Source of the DNA: Candidatus Margulisiibacteriota bacterium
GTDB lineage: Bacteria > Margulisbacteria > WOR-1 > O2-12-FULL-45-9 > XYB2-FULL-48-7
DNA: 14,702 nt
Reading direction: 5' to 3'
Assembly (NCBI GenBank): GCA_028717325.1
Contig: JAQUOB010000015.1
Coordinates: forward strand, 1 to 14,702
Positions 5,846 through 12,637 of the stretch are shown here, piece after piece. The notes below the pieces were generated by a model that made no database searches, was not told the origin of the DNA, and worked only from the letters and a program-made list of their open reading frames with translations. The position numbers and the translations under genes were made by a program. The stretch's first letter is position 1. Every line of letters starts with the position of its first letter.

Positions 5846-6964
5846 TCAACCGGCGAAATCGAGGATGGCCTGCGCGGCGCGATGGATCGCGCCGGGGGCG
5901 CCGAGGGCGCGCCTTAAACGTGTGAAAGCGCTTTTCATTTGCGCCTGCTTATCGCGATCGTTCAGGATGCCGACGGCCGCGGCGGCAATTGTTTTCGGCT
6001 CGGCGTCGGACATGATAAATTCAGGGATTATTTTTTCATCGAGAAGAATATTAGGCATGGAAAAATATTTGATCTTCTTGTCTATTTTCAGGACGTATTT
6101 GCCAAGAAAGTAAGTGAGCCGGGAAAGCTTATACGCCATGATATTAGGGACGCCTAGGAGGGACGCTTCCAGATTGATTGTCCCGGAGGCGCAAAGGGCG
6201 AGATCGGAAGTAGCGATTGTATCGTAAGTTTTCCCCTCAACAACTTTGTAATGGCTAATGGCCAATGATGAATGGTTAATTAAGGAACGAATTTCATTAT
6301 AAATGTCTTGAGTCGCGGCGGGGATGATGAACGTTGCGTCAGGAAGCTGCGTTTGGATCAATCCGGAGGCCTCGAGCAAAATAGGGAATAGGGTTTTGAG
6401 CTCATGGGTGCGGCTGCCGGGGCAGAGGCAGATCTGGCCCGCGACTCGTGGCGCTCGACTCGTGACAATGTCCAGGAGCGGGTGGCCAAAATAGACGACA
6501 TTGGCGCCGGCTTTTTTGTACGCTTCAAATTCTTTCTCAAAAATAGCGACGATCAGACCGACCGCCCCGGCCGTTCTTTTCACGCCCGCCGGCGTGCCCC
6601 ACAGCCAATCCTGCGGTGCCACATAGTAAACGGTCTTGAGGCCGATTTTTCGGCAGAATTTAGCCAGCGGGAGGTTGAGGCCTTGAGAATCGATCAGGAT
6701 GACCAGGTCCGGTTTCTCGCGGCGGATCAGTTTTTTTATTTTAAGAAAGGTCGAGAAGATCGGCCAGAGGTTGGGCAGGGCCTCGAGCAAGCCGATCGTG
6801 CCTCTTTTGGTTATGTCGAAGCGTATCTCCATCCCCGCCGCGGCCAATCGGTCGGAACCGACGCCAAAAAAAGAAATATCGGGGCGAAGTTTTTTTAATT
6901 CTTTGACTAAATATGAACCATGAACGTCGCCGGAGACCTCTCCGGCGGAGATCATGATCTTCAT
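5846..6964 (-). CDS. lpxB: Lipid-A-disaccharide synthase LpxB
   Basis: Membrane-associated GT19 glycosyltransferase joining a UDP-2,3-diacylglucosamine to lipid X to give the beta-1,6 lipid A disaccharide. The 372 residues match the family length. Motifs are AGEVSGD (7-13), PDLVILIDSQGLNL (85-98, with the conserved Asp 92), YYVAPQDWLWG (113-123), GHP (160-162), CPGSRTHE (181-188) and SGTINLEASLLGVPNIMAYK (260-279). The start overlaps the fabZ-lpxA stop by 4 nt (ATGA). Residues about 228-238 (NHSSLAISHY) are encoded by an unusual AT-rich, CATT-repeating stretch unlike the rest of the gene. Identity is clear; the acceptor may be the 3-amino variant of the usual substrate, given the neighbouring gnn-like genes. 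Confidence 0.96.
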   Translation of the reverse strand: MKIMISAGEVSGDVHGSYLVKELKKLRPDISFFGVGSDRLAAAGMEIRFDITKRGTIGLLEALPNLWPIFSTFLKIKKLIRREKPDLVILIDSQGLNLPLAKFCRKIGLKTVYYVAPQDWLWGTPAGVKRTAGAVGLIVAIFEKEFEAYKKAGANVVYFGHPLLDIVTSRAPRVAGQICLCPGSRTHELKTLFPILLEASGLIQTQLPDATFIIPAATQDIYNEIRSLINHSSLAISHYKVVEGKTYDTIATSDLALCASGTINLEASLLGVPNIMAYKLSRLTYFLGKYVLKIDKKIKYFSMPNILLDEKIIPEFIMSDAEPKTIAAAAVGILNDRDKQAQMKSAFTRLRRALGAPGAIHRAAQAILDFAG

Positions 6965-8238
6965 ATGCCGAGTTCGGGGATTTCGGGCAGGACCAGCTCT
7001 TCCGCTTCCTGTTCCAGCGCGGTCTTTTTGCTGATGCCGCGGTGGCTTTCTTCTTCCAGGAAAGCAACGAGCTGTTCGATCTCCGGCAAAGGCCGGAGGC
7101 GCTTTTTAATATCTTTTGCGGCTTCCGCCGTGTTGTGGCCCGATTCGTACAAGAGCTTGAAGGCTTTCTTGAGCTCGGATTGGCCGTCCTGGGAAATGCC
7201 GCGGCGCTGAAGCCCGATCGAATTGATGCCGCGCACCTGGGCGGGGTTGCCCTCAACCAGCATGAACGGCGGAATGTCCTGCGTCACTTTAGACTGGGCC
7301 CCGACCATCGTCAGGCGGCCGATCCTGACAAACTGGTGGATGCCGGCCATGCCGCCGACCACCGCCTGATCCCCGATCTCCGTGTAGCCGGCAAGGCCGA
7401 CATAGCCGCCGATCACCACCTGATTGCCGATCAGGCAATTGTGCGGGATATGGGCATGGACCATGATAAAGTTTTCATTGCCGATCCGGGTTTCCCCGCC
7501 GCCGGACGGGAGGTGAATGGTTACAAACTCGCGGATCGTGTTTTTGTCGCCGATAATAATGTCGCCCTTCTCGCCTTTGTATTTGACATCCTGGGGCGGA
7601 GCGCCGATGCTGGTGCCGTTGTGGATCACATTCTCACGGCCGATCGTCGTCCAGCCGGTGACCAGACAGTGGGCCTTGATCTTGGTCCCGTCGCCGATCT
7701 TGACGTCGGGCCCGATGACGGTGTAGGGGCCGATCTCGACATTCTTGCCGATAACCGCTTTTGGATGGACGACGGCTTCCGGGTGGATCTTTATATTGCC
7801 CGGATATTTATCGGCCAGCGAGAACATGAACTCGCCTTCGACGGCGATCTCGCCGCCGACGGTTGCTTTGCCCCTCATCTTGCCAAGGCTGCCTCTGACC
7901 CAGATGGTTTCAACTTCCAATCGGAGCTGGTCCCCGGGGACGACCGGGCGACGGAAGCGCACCCCGTCGATGCCCGCAAAATAGACGAGTTTACCCTCGG
8001 TTTGCGGCATGCGCAGGGCCATGACCACGCCGACCTGGGCCATGGCCTCGATGATCAAAACTCCGGGCATGATCGGATGGTCGGGAAAATGGCCCTGGAA
8101 AAACGGTTCGTTCATGGTCACGTTCTTGATTGCCACGGCCCGCTTGCCTTCCTCGATCTCAATAACGCGATCGATCAGGAGAAAAGGATAGCGGTGCGGG
8201 ATTATTTTTGAAATCTCTTTAATATCAAGTTCGGTCAT
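6961..8238 (-). CDS. fabZ-lpxA: FabZ-LpxA fusion: 3-hydroxyacyl-ACP dehydratase joined to UDP-GlcNAc acyltransferase
   Basis: One 425-residue frame holds two enzymes. Residues 1 to about 143 are a FabZ hotdog dehydratase: HRYPFLLIDRV (15-25), then GHFPDHPIMPGVLIIEAMAQ (49-68) with catalytic His50 and Glu64. Residues about 150-410 are LpxA: left-handed beta-helix hexapeptide repeats starting IHPEAVVHPKAVIG, the catalytic His in EFVTIH (His242), and GMAGIHQFVRIG (296-307). A short linker (KYPGNIK) joins them, with no start codon at the junction. FabZ dehydrates beta-hydroxyacyl-ACP toward phospholipid; LpxA transfers the same acyl group to UDP-GlcNAc or its 3-amino form. A good AAGGAGG lies 10 nt before the ATG, 20 nt after the lpxC stop; the end overlaps lpxB by 4 nt. 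The last 20 or so residues are an acidic tail. Confidence 0.95.
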   Translation of the reverse strand: MTELDIKEISKIIPHRYPFLLIDRVIEIEEGKRAVAIKNVTMNEPFFQGHFPDHPIMPGVLIIEAMAQVGVVMALRMPQTEGKLVYFAGIDGVRFRRPVVPGDQLRLEVETIWVRGSLGKMRGKATVGGEIAVEGEFMFSLADKYPGNIKIHPEAVVHPKAVIGKNVEIGPYTVIGPDVKIGDGTKIKAHCLVTGWTTIGRENVIHNGTSIGAPPQDVKYKGEKGDIIIGDKNTIREFVTIHLPSGGGETRIGNENFIMVHAHIPHNCLIGNQVVIGGYVGLAGYTEIGDQAVVGGMAGIHQFVRIGRLTMVGAQSKVTQDIPPFMLVEGNPAQVRGINSIGLQRRGISQDGQSELKKAFKLLYESGHNTAEAAKDIKKRLRPLPEIEQLVAFLEEESHRGISKKTALEQEAEELVLPEIPELGI

Positions 8239-8258
8239 TTGCCAGAAGCCTCCTTATT

Positions 8259-9056
8259 TTATGATTCGTCGGCCTGCAGGATAAGACGGACAAGATCGGC
8301 ATTCAGTTTATGGCCCGAACAATACGCTTTTATCGACGCGTGCAGGGGCCGGCCGAGCAGCGCCAGATCGCCGATCAGGTCGAGTATCTTGTGCCGGACC
8401 AGTTCATCGGCAAATCTTGGCTGATTAACATAGCCATTCTTGCCCAGGACCAGCGCGTTATCGAACGATGCCCCCAGTGCCAGGCCTGCCCGCTTCAGCG
8501 TCTCCGCCTCGTCGAGGTAGCCGAATGTCCTGGCGGGGCCGATCTCTTTTATATACGATTGTTTTTCCGGGTCAAAAACAAAAAATTGCTCACCCAAACC
8601 TTCAAATTTTACCATAAATTCGATCCTTAATCCATCGCAGGGCATGGCCTCAAGCCAGGCATCTTTCCCCCCGATTTTAATACCCGTTTTTAGCTCGAAA
8701 AAAACCTTATCGGCCGCTTGCTCCACGATCCCGGCCTTTTCGAGCGCCAGGGCAAAGGGCAGGGCGCTGCCGTCGGCGATGGGCAGCTCGCCGCCCAAAA
8801 CTTTGATTTCGAGATTATCAAGGCCGAGGCCGTAGGCCGCCGATAAAAAATGTTCAACCACGGCGACGCCGTCCAGCGTGGTTCCCCGCCGACTGCCGGC
8901 CAGATTTTTATAGACGGCGAGGAACTTTTTCCCGCCGACGTTAAAAACAAGGCCGCTGCCCGCGGCCGCTGGTTCAACGGTCATCTCGGACGGCAAGCCG
9001 GAATGCAGGCCGATCCCTTTTATCGAAAAGCTTCGCTCTGTCGTCCTTTGCTTCAT
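8259..9056 (-). CDS. lpxC: UDP-3-O-acyl-N-acetylglucosamine deacetylase LpxC
   Basis: Zinc amidase that removes the acetyl group after LpxA, the committed step of lipid A synthesis. Visible are GIGLHSG (14-20), VEHFLSA (67-73) with zinc ligand His69 and general base Glu68, IADGSALPF (93-101), PARTFGYL (174-181) and HKILDLIGDLALLG (222-235) with zinc ligands His222 and Asp226. A SGHKLN motif follows with His249 (equivalent to E. coli His265). At 265 residues it is shorter than E. coli LpxC (305), but all catalytic residues are kept. The start codon overlaps the stop of the vanW-family gene (ATGA), and the fabZ-lpxA fusion follows after 20 bp. In several bacterial groups it is LpxC that is fused to FabZ; here FabZ is fused to LpxA instead. 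Confidence 0.97.
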   Translation of the reverse strand: MKQRTTERSFSIKGIGLHSGLPSEMTVEPAAAGSGLVFNVGGKKFLAVYKNLAGSRRGTTLDGVAVVEHFLSAAYGLGLDNLEIKVLGGELPIADGSALPFALALEKAGIVEQAADKVFFELKTGIKIGGKDAWLEAMPCDGLRIEFMVKFEGLGEQFFVFDPEKQSYIKEIGPARTFGYLDEAETLKRAGLALGASFDNALVLGKNGYVNQPRFADELVRHKILDLIGDLALLGRPLHASIKAYCSGHKLNADLVRLILQADES

Positions 9057-10381
9057 CGGGGTTCCGGCCGGGCGATGGGGACGTTTGATTTTTCGCCGTA
9101 AAGCTTATAATAGCTGTGCAGGACGTCTTCTTTGAGCAGTTTGCCCGCGGCGTCATAGACCCGGCGCGCCACCGTTGTCCTAAAGGGGCTGTCGGCGCTG
9201 AGGACTTCTTTGACGGCCGCCGGCCGGTAGGCGCCGCTCTCCAACATCTCGACGTAGGGACCGGAGAATTTAACGGTTTTTCCGGTTGTCGTTCCGTATA
9301 GCCTGAAGGAGAGCCGGCGATTGGTGGCGACCGCCTTGATCAGGACCGGATGGCCCGAATCGTTCACGAATTTAAAGTCGAGCTGGCCGGGGTAGACGGT
9401 GGCGTCGCGCCCCAACGGATAAATGTTGAAATAAAAGGAATGATTGCGGCGCTGGATGACTTTCAGGTCCGCCAGGGAGACGGTGTTAAAAAGAGTGGTC
9501 GCGATCTGGCAGGCGCCGCCGCCCAGCGAGGGAACCAGCTCGCCGCCGATGATCGTATAAGCTTCTTTAAATCCCCGCTCGGGTGTTATATCGCCGATCA
9601 CCTGGTTGAGCGAAAAAGTTTCACCGGAAAGCAGCAAGGTCCCCTCGAGCCACGAGGCAATGAGTTTGATATTATGGATCCGATTGGGGGAATCGTGGCG
9701 GCCGTAATAGGTCGTATAGGCGGATAAGCGATGCACCGGCGGGAAAGCCCGCAGGTCCTTCTCGGTTACGCGCGGGCGCGTGTATTCAACAACCAGCGGA
9801 AAGAATTTTTCTTCCGCGGCCAGCCGTGACTTGAACAGCTCAACCGTTTCATTGATTTTGATCTCCCGGCCCATTTCATCCGGCTCGATGTTATAGCCGC
9901 CGGTTTCTTCAAAGAGGACCAGGCTGGCGTCCTTCGGGGTCGAGTCCAGTTCCGCCGCCAGCGTTTCGAGCACGCTTCTTAACTGTTCTTCATTGACGGC
10001 GAAAATCAGACGGCTGCGAACCGGCCCGTTTTGAAGACGCTCTTTTAATTCTTTTAGATAGCTCTGGCTATGGGTGGCTTCGAAGGCCTGCCGGACCGTT
10101 CTTTCGATATCGAGCCCGATGCCAAGGGCTTCGGGCGAGAAAGAGATCAGCTGTTTTTCGGATTCAAAAGTAACGACTGGAGTATAAATACCCGAAACGC
10201 TCAAGCGGCTGAGCTTATCGTAAGCTTCGGCTTGTTCAAGGCCGGAAACATTGACCTCGCCGATATAAGTCGCGTAGGGGAACTTGCCCTGAGCCTGGAA
10301 AAAGTCGACCGCGATCAACCCGACTGCCACGGCCAGGGAAACAGCCGCCAAAACGCTTAAAAGACGAAACAGGTTTCTCAA
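9053..10381 (-). CDS. VanW-family envelope protein with N-terminal membrane anchor
   Basis: A 442-residue protein with an N-terminal hydrophobic segment (about 5-25) acting as signal or anchor. A putative peptidoglycan-binding-like domain follows (about 95-205, the region usually paired with VanW). The VanW domain is at about 220-360, with SGETFSLNQVIGD (252-264) and GGGACQIATTLFN (287-299). The C-terminal 80 residues weakly resemble a G5-type domain. VanW proteins are widespread in Gram-positive and some candidate-phylum genomes; their biochemical role is unknown, and the name comes from the vanB resistance cluster without implying resistance here. The start is TTG, 3 nt after the tuf stop and without a clear ribosome-binding site, so translation may depend on ribosomes ending tuf. 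The end overlaps lpxC by 4 nt. Confidence 0.85.
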   Translation of the reverse strand: MRNLFRLLSVLAAVSLAVAVGLIAVDFFQAQGKFPYATYIGEVNVSGLEQAEAYDKLSRLSVSGIYTPVVTFESEKQLISFSPEALGIGLDIERTVRQAFEATHSQSYLKELKERLQNGPVRSRLIFAVNEEQLRSVLETLAAELDSTPKDASLVLFEETGGYNIEPDEMGREIKINETVELFKSRLAAEEKFFPLVVEYTRPRVTEKDLRAFPPVHRLSAYTTYYGRHDSPNRIHNIKLIASWLEGTLLLSGETFSLNQVIGDITPERGFKEAYTIIGGELVPSLGGGACQIATTLFNTVSLADLKVIQRRNHSFYFNIYPLGRDATVYPGQLDFKFVNDSGHPVLIKAVATNRRLSFRLYGTTTGKTVKFSGPYVEMLESGAYRPAAVKEVLSADSPFRTTVARRVYDAAGKLLKEDVLHSYYKLYGEKSNVPIARPEPR

Positions 10382-10384
10382 TTA

Positions 10385-11578
10385 TTACGCAATAATTTTA
10401 GAAACTGCTCCGGCCCCTACGGTGCGGCCGCCTTCGCGGATGGCGAACCTCAAGCCCTCTTCGACCGCAACGTCGGTGATCAGTTCGACGGTCATCGTGA
10501 TGTTGTCGCCGGGCATGACCATTTCAACCTTATCGGGCAGTTTGATCTCGCCGGTGACGTCAGTCGTATTGATGAAGAATTGCGGCTTATAACCGGTAAA
10601 GAACGGTGTGTGCCGCCCGCCTTCCTCTTTGGTCAGGACGTAAACCTGCGCGTCGAACTTCTTGTGCGGTTTGATCGAGCCGGCTTTGGCCAGGACCATG
10701 CCGCGCAACAGCTCTTCTTTTTCCACGCCGCGCAGCAGCAAGCCGACGTTGTCGCCGGCCATGCCTTCATCAAGGGTTTTGCGGAACATTTCCACGCCGG
10801 TGACGACAGCTTTTTTGTGAGAGCCGAGACCGATGATCTCGACCTCTTCCCCGACCTTGACCTTACCGCGGGTGATCCTGCCGGTGCCGACGGTGCCGCG
10901 GCCGGTGATCGTGAAAACGTCCTCGATCGGCATCAGGAAAGGCTTGTCGAGCGGGCGCTGCGGTTCGGGAATATAGTTGTCGACGGCATCCATCAGGTCG
11001 AGGATCGGTTTGCAGTCGGGGCTGTTCGGATCACCGCTTTCCATAGCTTTCAAGGCGGAGCCGCGGATGACCGGGATCTCATCGCCCGGGTATTGATACT
11101 TCTTGAGCAGGTCGCGGGTCTCGACCTCGACCAGATCGATCAATTCCTTGTCGTCGACCATGTCGATTTTATTGAGAAAAACGACGATGGCGGGTACGTT
11201 GACCTGCCGGGCGAGAAGAATGTGCTCGCGGGTCTGGGGCATCGGTCCGTCAGCGGCGGAAACCACGAGGATGGCCCCGTCCATCTGGGCGGCGCCGATG
11301 ACCATGTTCTTGACATAGTCGGCGTGTCCCGGGCAGTCGATGTGGGCGTAGTGCCTTTTTGCCGTTTCATACTCGACGTGAGCGATGGCGATGGTGATAC
11401 CGCGGGCCTTTTCTTCCGGCGCGCTGTCGATCTCATCGAATGCTTTGGCCTTGGCCATGCCTTTTGCCGCCAGCACCTTGGTGATAGCCGACGTCAGAGT
11501 GGTCTTGCCGTGATCGACGTGCCCGATCGTTCCGATATTTACGTGCGGTTTTTTCCTCTCGAATTTTTCCCTTGCCAT
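10385..11578 (-). CDS. tuf: Elongation factor Tu
   Basis: Delivers aminoacyl-tRNA to the ribosome in a GTP-dependent manner. The 397 residues match the family. G domain motifs are GHVDHGKT (19-26), RGITI with switch I Thr62, DCPGH (81-85) and NKID (136-139); domains 2 and 3 follow and the protein ends AVSKIIA. AGGAGG (11587-11592) lies 8 nt before the ATG. A tRNA-Thr gene is upstream on the same strand, a common arrangement for tuf. There is no secE/nusG or ribosomal protein partner on the other side; instead a vanW-family gene starts 3 nt after the stop, leaving no space for a terminator. Codon use is strongly biased, giving long open antisense frames that are not genes. Confidence 0.99.
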   Translation of the reverse strand: MAREKFERKKPHVNIGTIGHVDHGKTTLTSAITKVLAAKGMAKAKAFDEIDSAPEEKARGITIAIAHVEYETAKRHYAHIDCPGHADYVKNMVIGAAQMDGAILVVSAADGPMPQTREHILLARQVNVPAIVVFLNKIDMVDDKELIDLVEVETRDLLKKYQYPGDEIPVIRGSALKAMESGDPNSPDCKPILDLMDAVDNYIPEPQRPLDKPFLMPIEDVFTITGRGTVGTGRITRGKVKVGEEVEIIGLGSHKKAVVTGVEMFRKTLDEGMAGDNVGLLLRGVEKEELLRGMVLAKAGSIKPHKKFDAQVYVLTKEEGGRHTPFFTGYKPQFFINTTDVTGEIKLPDKVEMVMPGDNITMTVELITDVAVEEGLRFAIREGGRTVGAGAVSKIIA

Positions 11579-11629
11579 TTCATTTACCTCCTAAAGTATT
11601 TTTCTCCGACAAAGTCGATATAACGGTAT

Positions 11630-11660
11630 ATTATACTATGAAATACCGCCTTCTTGTCAA
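11630..11660 (-). promoter_or_regulatory. tuf promoter
   Basis: On the - strand, TTGACA (11655-11660) and TATAAT (11630-11635) both match the sigma70 consensus perfectly but are 19 bp apart, longer than the optimal 17. A TAGTAT overlapping the -10 gives a 16-bp alternative. Short inverted arms GGTAT/ATACC (11625-11629 and 11643-11647) flank the -10 and could be an operator or chance. Transcription would start near 11623, giving a leader of about 45 nt with a small CGAC-AAA-GTCG hairpin. Confidence 0.75.
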
Positions 11661-11672
11661 GCAGAATCAAAA

Positions 11673-11745
11673 AGCCCGCGACCAGGATTGAACTGGTGAC
11701 CTCGTCCTTACCAAGGACGTGCTCTACCAACTGAGCTACACGGGC
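11673..11745 (-). tRNA. trnT: tRNA-Thr (anticodon GGU)
   Basis: A 73-nt cloverleaf on the - strand. Acceptor stem GCCCGTG pairs with CGCGGGC (one G-U). The D arm is GCTC/GAGC with loop AGTTGGTA. The anticodon stem is CGTCC/GGACG with loop TTGGTAA, giving anticodon GGT (plus-strand 11710-11712). The T arm is ACCAG/CTGGT with loop TTCAATC. The discriminator is U. CCA is not encoded. A run of five T follows the acceptor stem, so transcription may partly end here. tuf follows with its own promoter. Confidence 0.97.
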
Positions 11746-11810
11746 GCCTCGACTCGCTCCGCTCGCTCGGCGCAAGCGGCAGAATATGAGTATATCAGAT
11801 TATCAGAATG
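11746..11810. other. Short gap between pyrE and tRNA-Thr with GC-rich repeats
   Basis: Contains repeated CGCTC/GCTCG units (11750-11770) and inverted arms GCGCC/GGCGC (11744-11748 and 11769-11773) that reach two bases into the tRNA. No gene, no convincing promoter and no T run that would make it an intrinsic terminator. The remaining bases to pyrE are AT-rich. Confidence 0.4.
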
Positions 11811-12386
11811 TCAGGCAAGTAGCGGCAGAAGCTCGGATTTTTTGAAGATAGGGTCAAAATCATATTTTTTTAGGGCTTCGGCGGCGCCCTCTTCGCGGTC
11901 AACAACGGAGATAACCTTAATGACCGCTGCCCCGGCCGCTTCCGCCGCTTCGACCGCCTCCAGCGCGGAAGCGCCGGTTGTGGCCACATCCTCGACGATG
12001 ACGACATTCCAGCCGGCCTTAAGGTTGCCTTCGATCCTTTGTTTTGTGCCGTGTTCTTTGGCCTTTTTCCTGACAATAAAACCGGGGAGGTCGCTTAGCG
12101 CGACGACCGAAGCGGTGATCGGATCGGCGCCGAGAGTCAGCCCCCCAATGGCGTCAACCCTCAGCCCTTTGATTTTTTCAAGGATGAGTTTGGCGATTAA
12201 GCGGGCCCCCTGGGGATGCAGAGTTACCTTGCGGCAATCAACGTAAAAGTTACTTTTTTTGCCGGAAGAGAGGGTAAAGTCGCCGATCTTAATAGCTTCT
12301 TTTTCTTTAAGAAGCTTGAGCAAATCTTCTTTCAAGCTTAAATCCACCGTGTTTTTGGCGAACTGATCAGTCGGCCACGAGCGCAA
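11811..12386 (-). CDS. pyrE: Orotate phosphoribosyltransferase PyrE
   Basis: Converts orotate and PRPP to OMP in de novo pyrimidine synthesis; cytosolic, dimeric in the family. Visible are IKIGDFTLSSGKKSNFYVDCR (about 33-53, the typical N-terminal signature), the substrate-loop region RKKAKEHG (about 106-113) and the PRPP-binding motif VVIVEDVATTGASA (about 127-140). The start is uncertain. TTG at 12386 gives 191 residues and overlaps the 54-residue gene by 20 nt. GTG at 12347 would remove 13 atypical residues and start just before the LKEDLLKLLKEKEAIKIGDF homology, but it has no clear ribosome-binding site either. Coupling to the upstream small gene is likely. No other pyrimidine genes are in the window. 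Confidence 0.95.
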   Translation of the reverse strand: MRSWPTDQFAKNTVDLSLKEDLLKLLKEKEAIKIGDFTLSSGKKSNFYVDCRKVTLHPQGARLIAKLILEKIKGLRVDAIGGLTLGADPITASVVALSDLPGFIVRKKAKEHGTKQRIEGNLKAGWNVVIVEDVATTGASALEAVEAAEAAGAAVIKVISVVDREEGAAEALKKYDFDPIFKKSELLPLLA

Positions 12387-12531
12387 AGGCGATAAGCCCC
12401 GCCAGGATCAGGACCAAGCCGAGGCCGCCTCGAATCAACGTCAGGAGATCTCCCCACCAAAGATGAATAGTCCAGGCGCCAAGAGCAACCAGAATGAGGC
12501 CGATGAGGACTTTAATTATTTTGCTGACCAT
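12367..12531 (-). CDS. Small two-helix membrane protein, 54 residues, upstream of pyrE
   Basis: A short gene with strong expression signals: ATG at 12531, AGGAGG (12538-12543) six nt upstream, and a near-ideal promoter before that. The protein begins MVSKIIKVLIGLILVALGAW, followed by a short TIHLWWGDLLTLIRGG loop, then a second hydrophobic stretch LGLVLILAGLIAFALVAD to the end. It therefore forms two closely spaced membrane helices joined by a Trp- and Asp-containing turn. Small membrane proteins of this general pattern occur widely in bacteria, but I know no function. The stop lies 20 nt inside the longest pyrE frame, so the pair is probably translationally coupled. It could also act chiefly as a leader cistron for pyrE. 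Confidence 0.75.
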   Translation of the reverse strand: MVSKIIKVLIGLILVALGAWTIHLWWGDLLTLIRGGLGLVLILAGLIAFALVAD

Positions 12532-12565
12532 AGATAACCTCCTGTTTGTTATTCAAGCCGGTGAG

Positions 12566-12594
12566 ATTATATCAAGTTTGTGATTTTAAGACAA
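12566..12594 (-). promoter_or_regulatory. Promoter for the small membrane protein and pyrE
   Basis: On the - strand, TTGTCT (12589-12594) and a perfect TATAAT (12566-12571) are separated by exactly 17 bp, a strong sigma70-type promoter. It would start transcription near 12559, about 28 nt before the ATG at 12531. I see no PyrR-type attenuator in the short leader. Confidence 0.8.
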
Positions 12595-12637
12595 GTGGGG
12601 TTACGCCAAAACACGCTGCGGATATCCGTAAGGGAAT

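Noticed and set aside
7042..8211. Long open + strand frame of 389 codons opposite fabZ-lpxA
   Set aside because: It is fully antisense to a gene with clear catalytic motifs, its translation is rich in D/G/A/H with no recognisable domain, and it results from codon bias of the real gene.
10580..11623. Long open + strand frame of 347 codons opposite tuf
   Set aside because: Antisense to EF-Tu and its promoter region; strong codon bias in tuf leaves the opposite frame open. No ribosome-binding site or domain.
12600..12637. Palindrome CGGATATCCG downstream of the SH3-like gene as a terminator
   Set aside because: A 10-bp perfect palindrome leaves no loop, and no T run follows it, so I do not call it a terminator.
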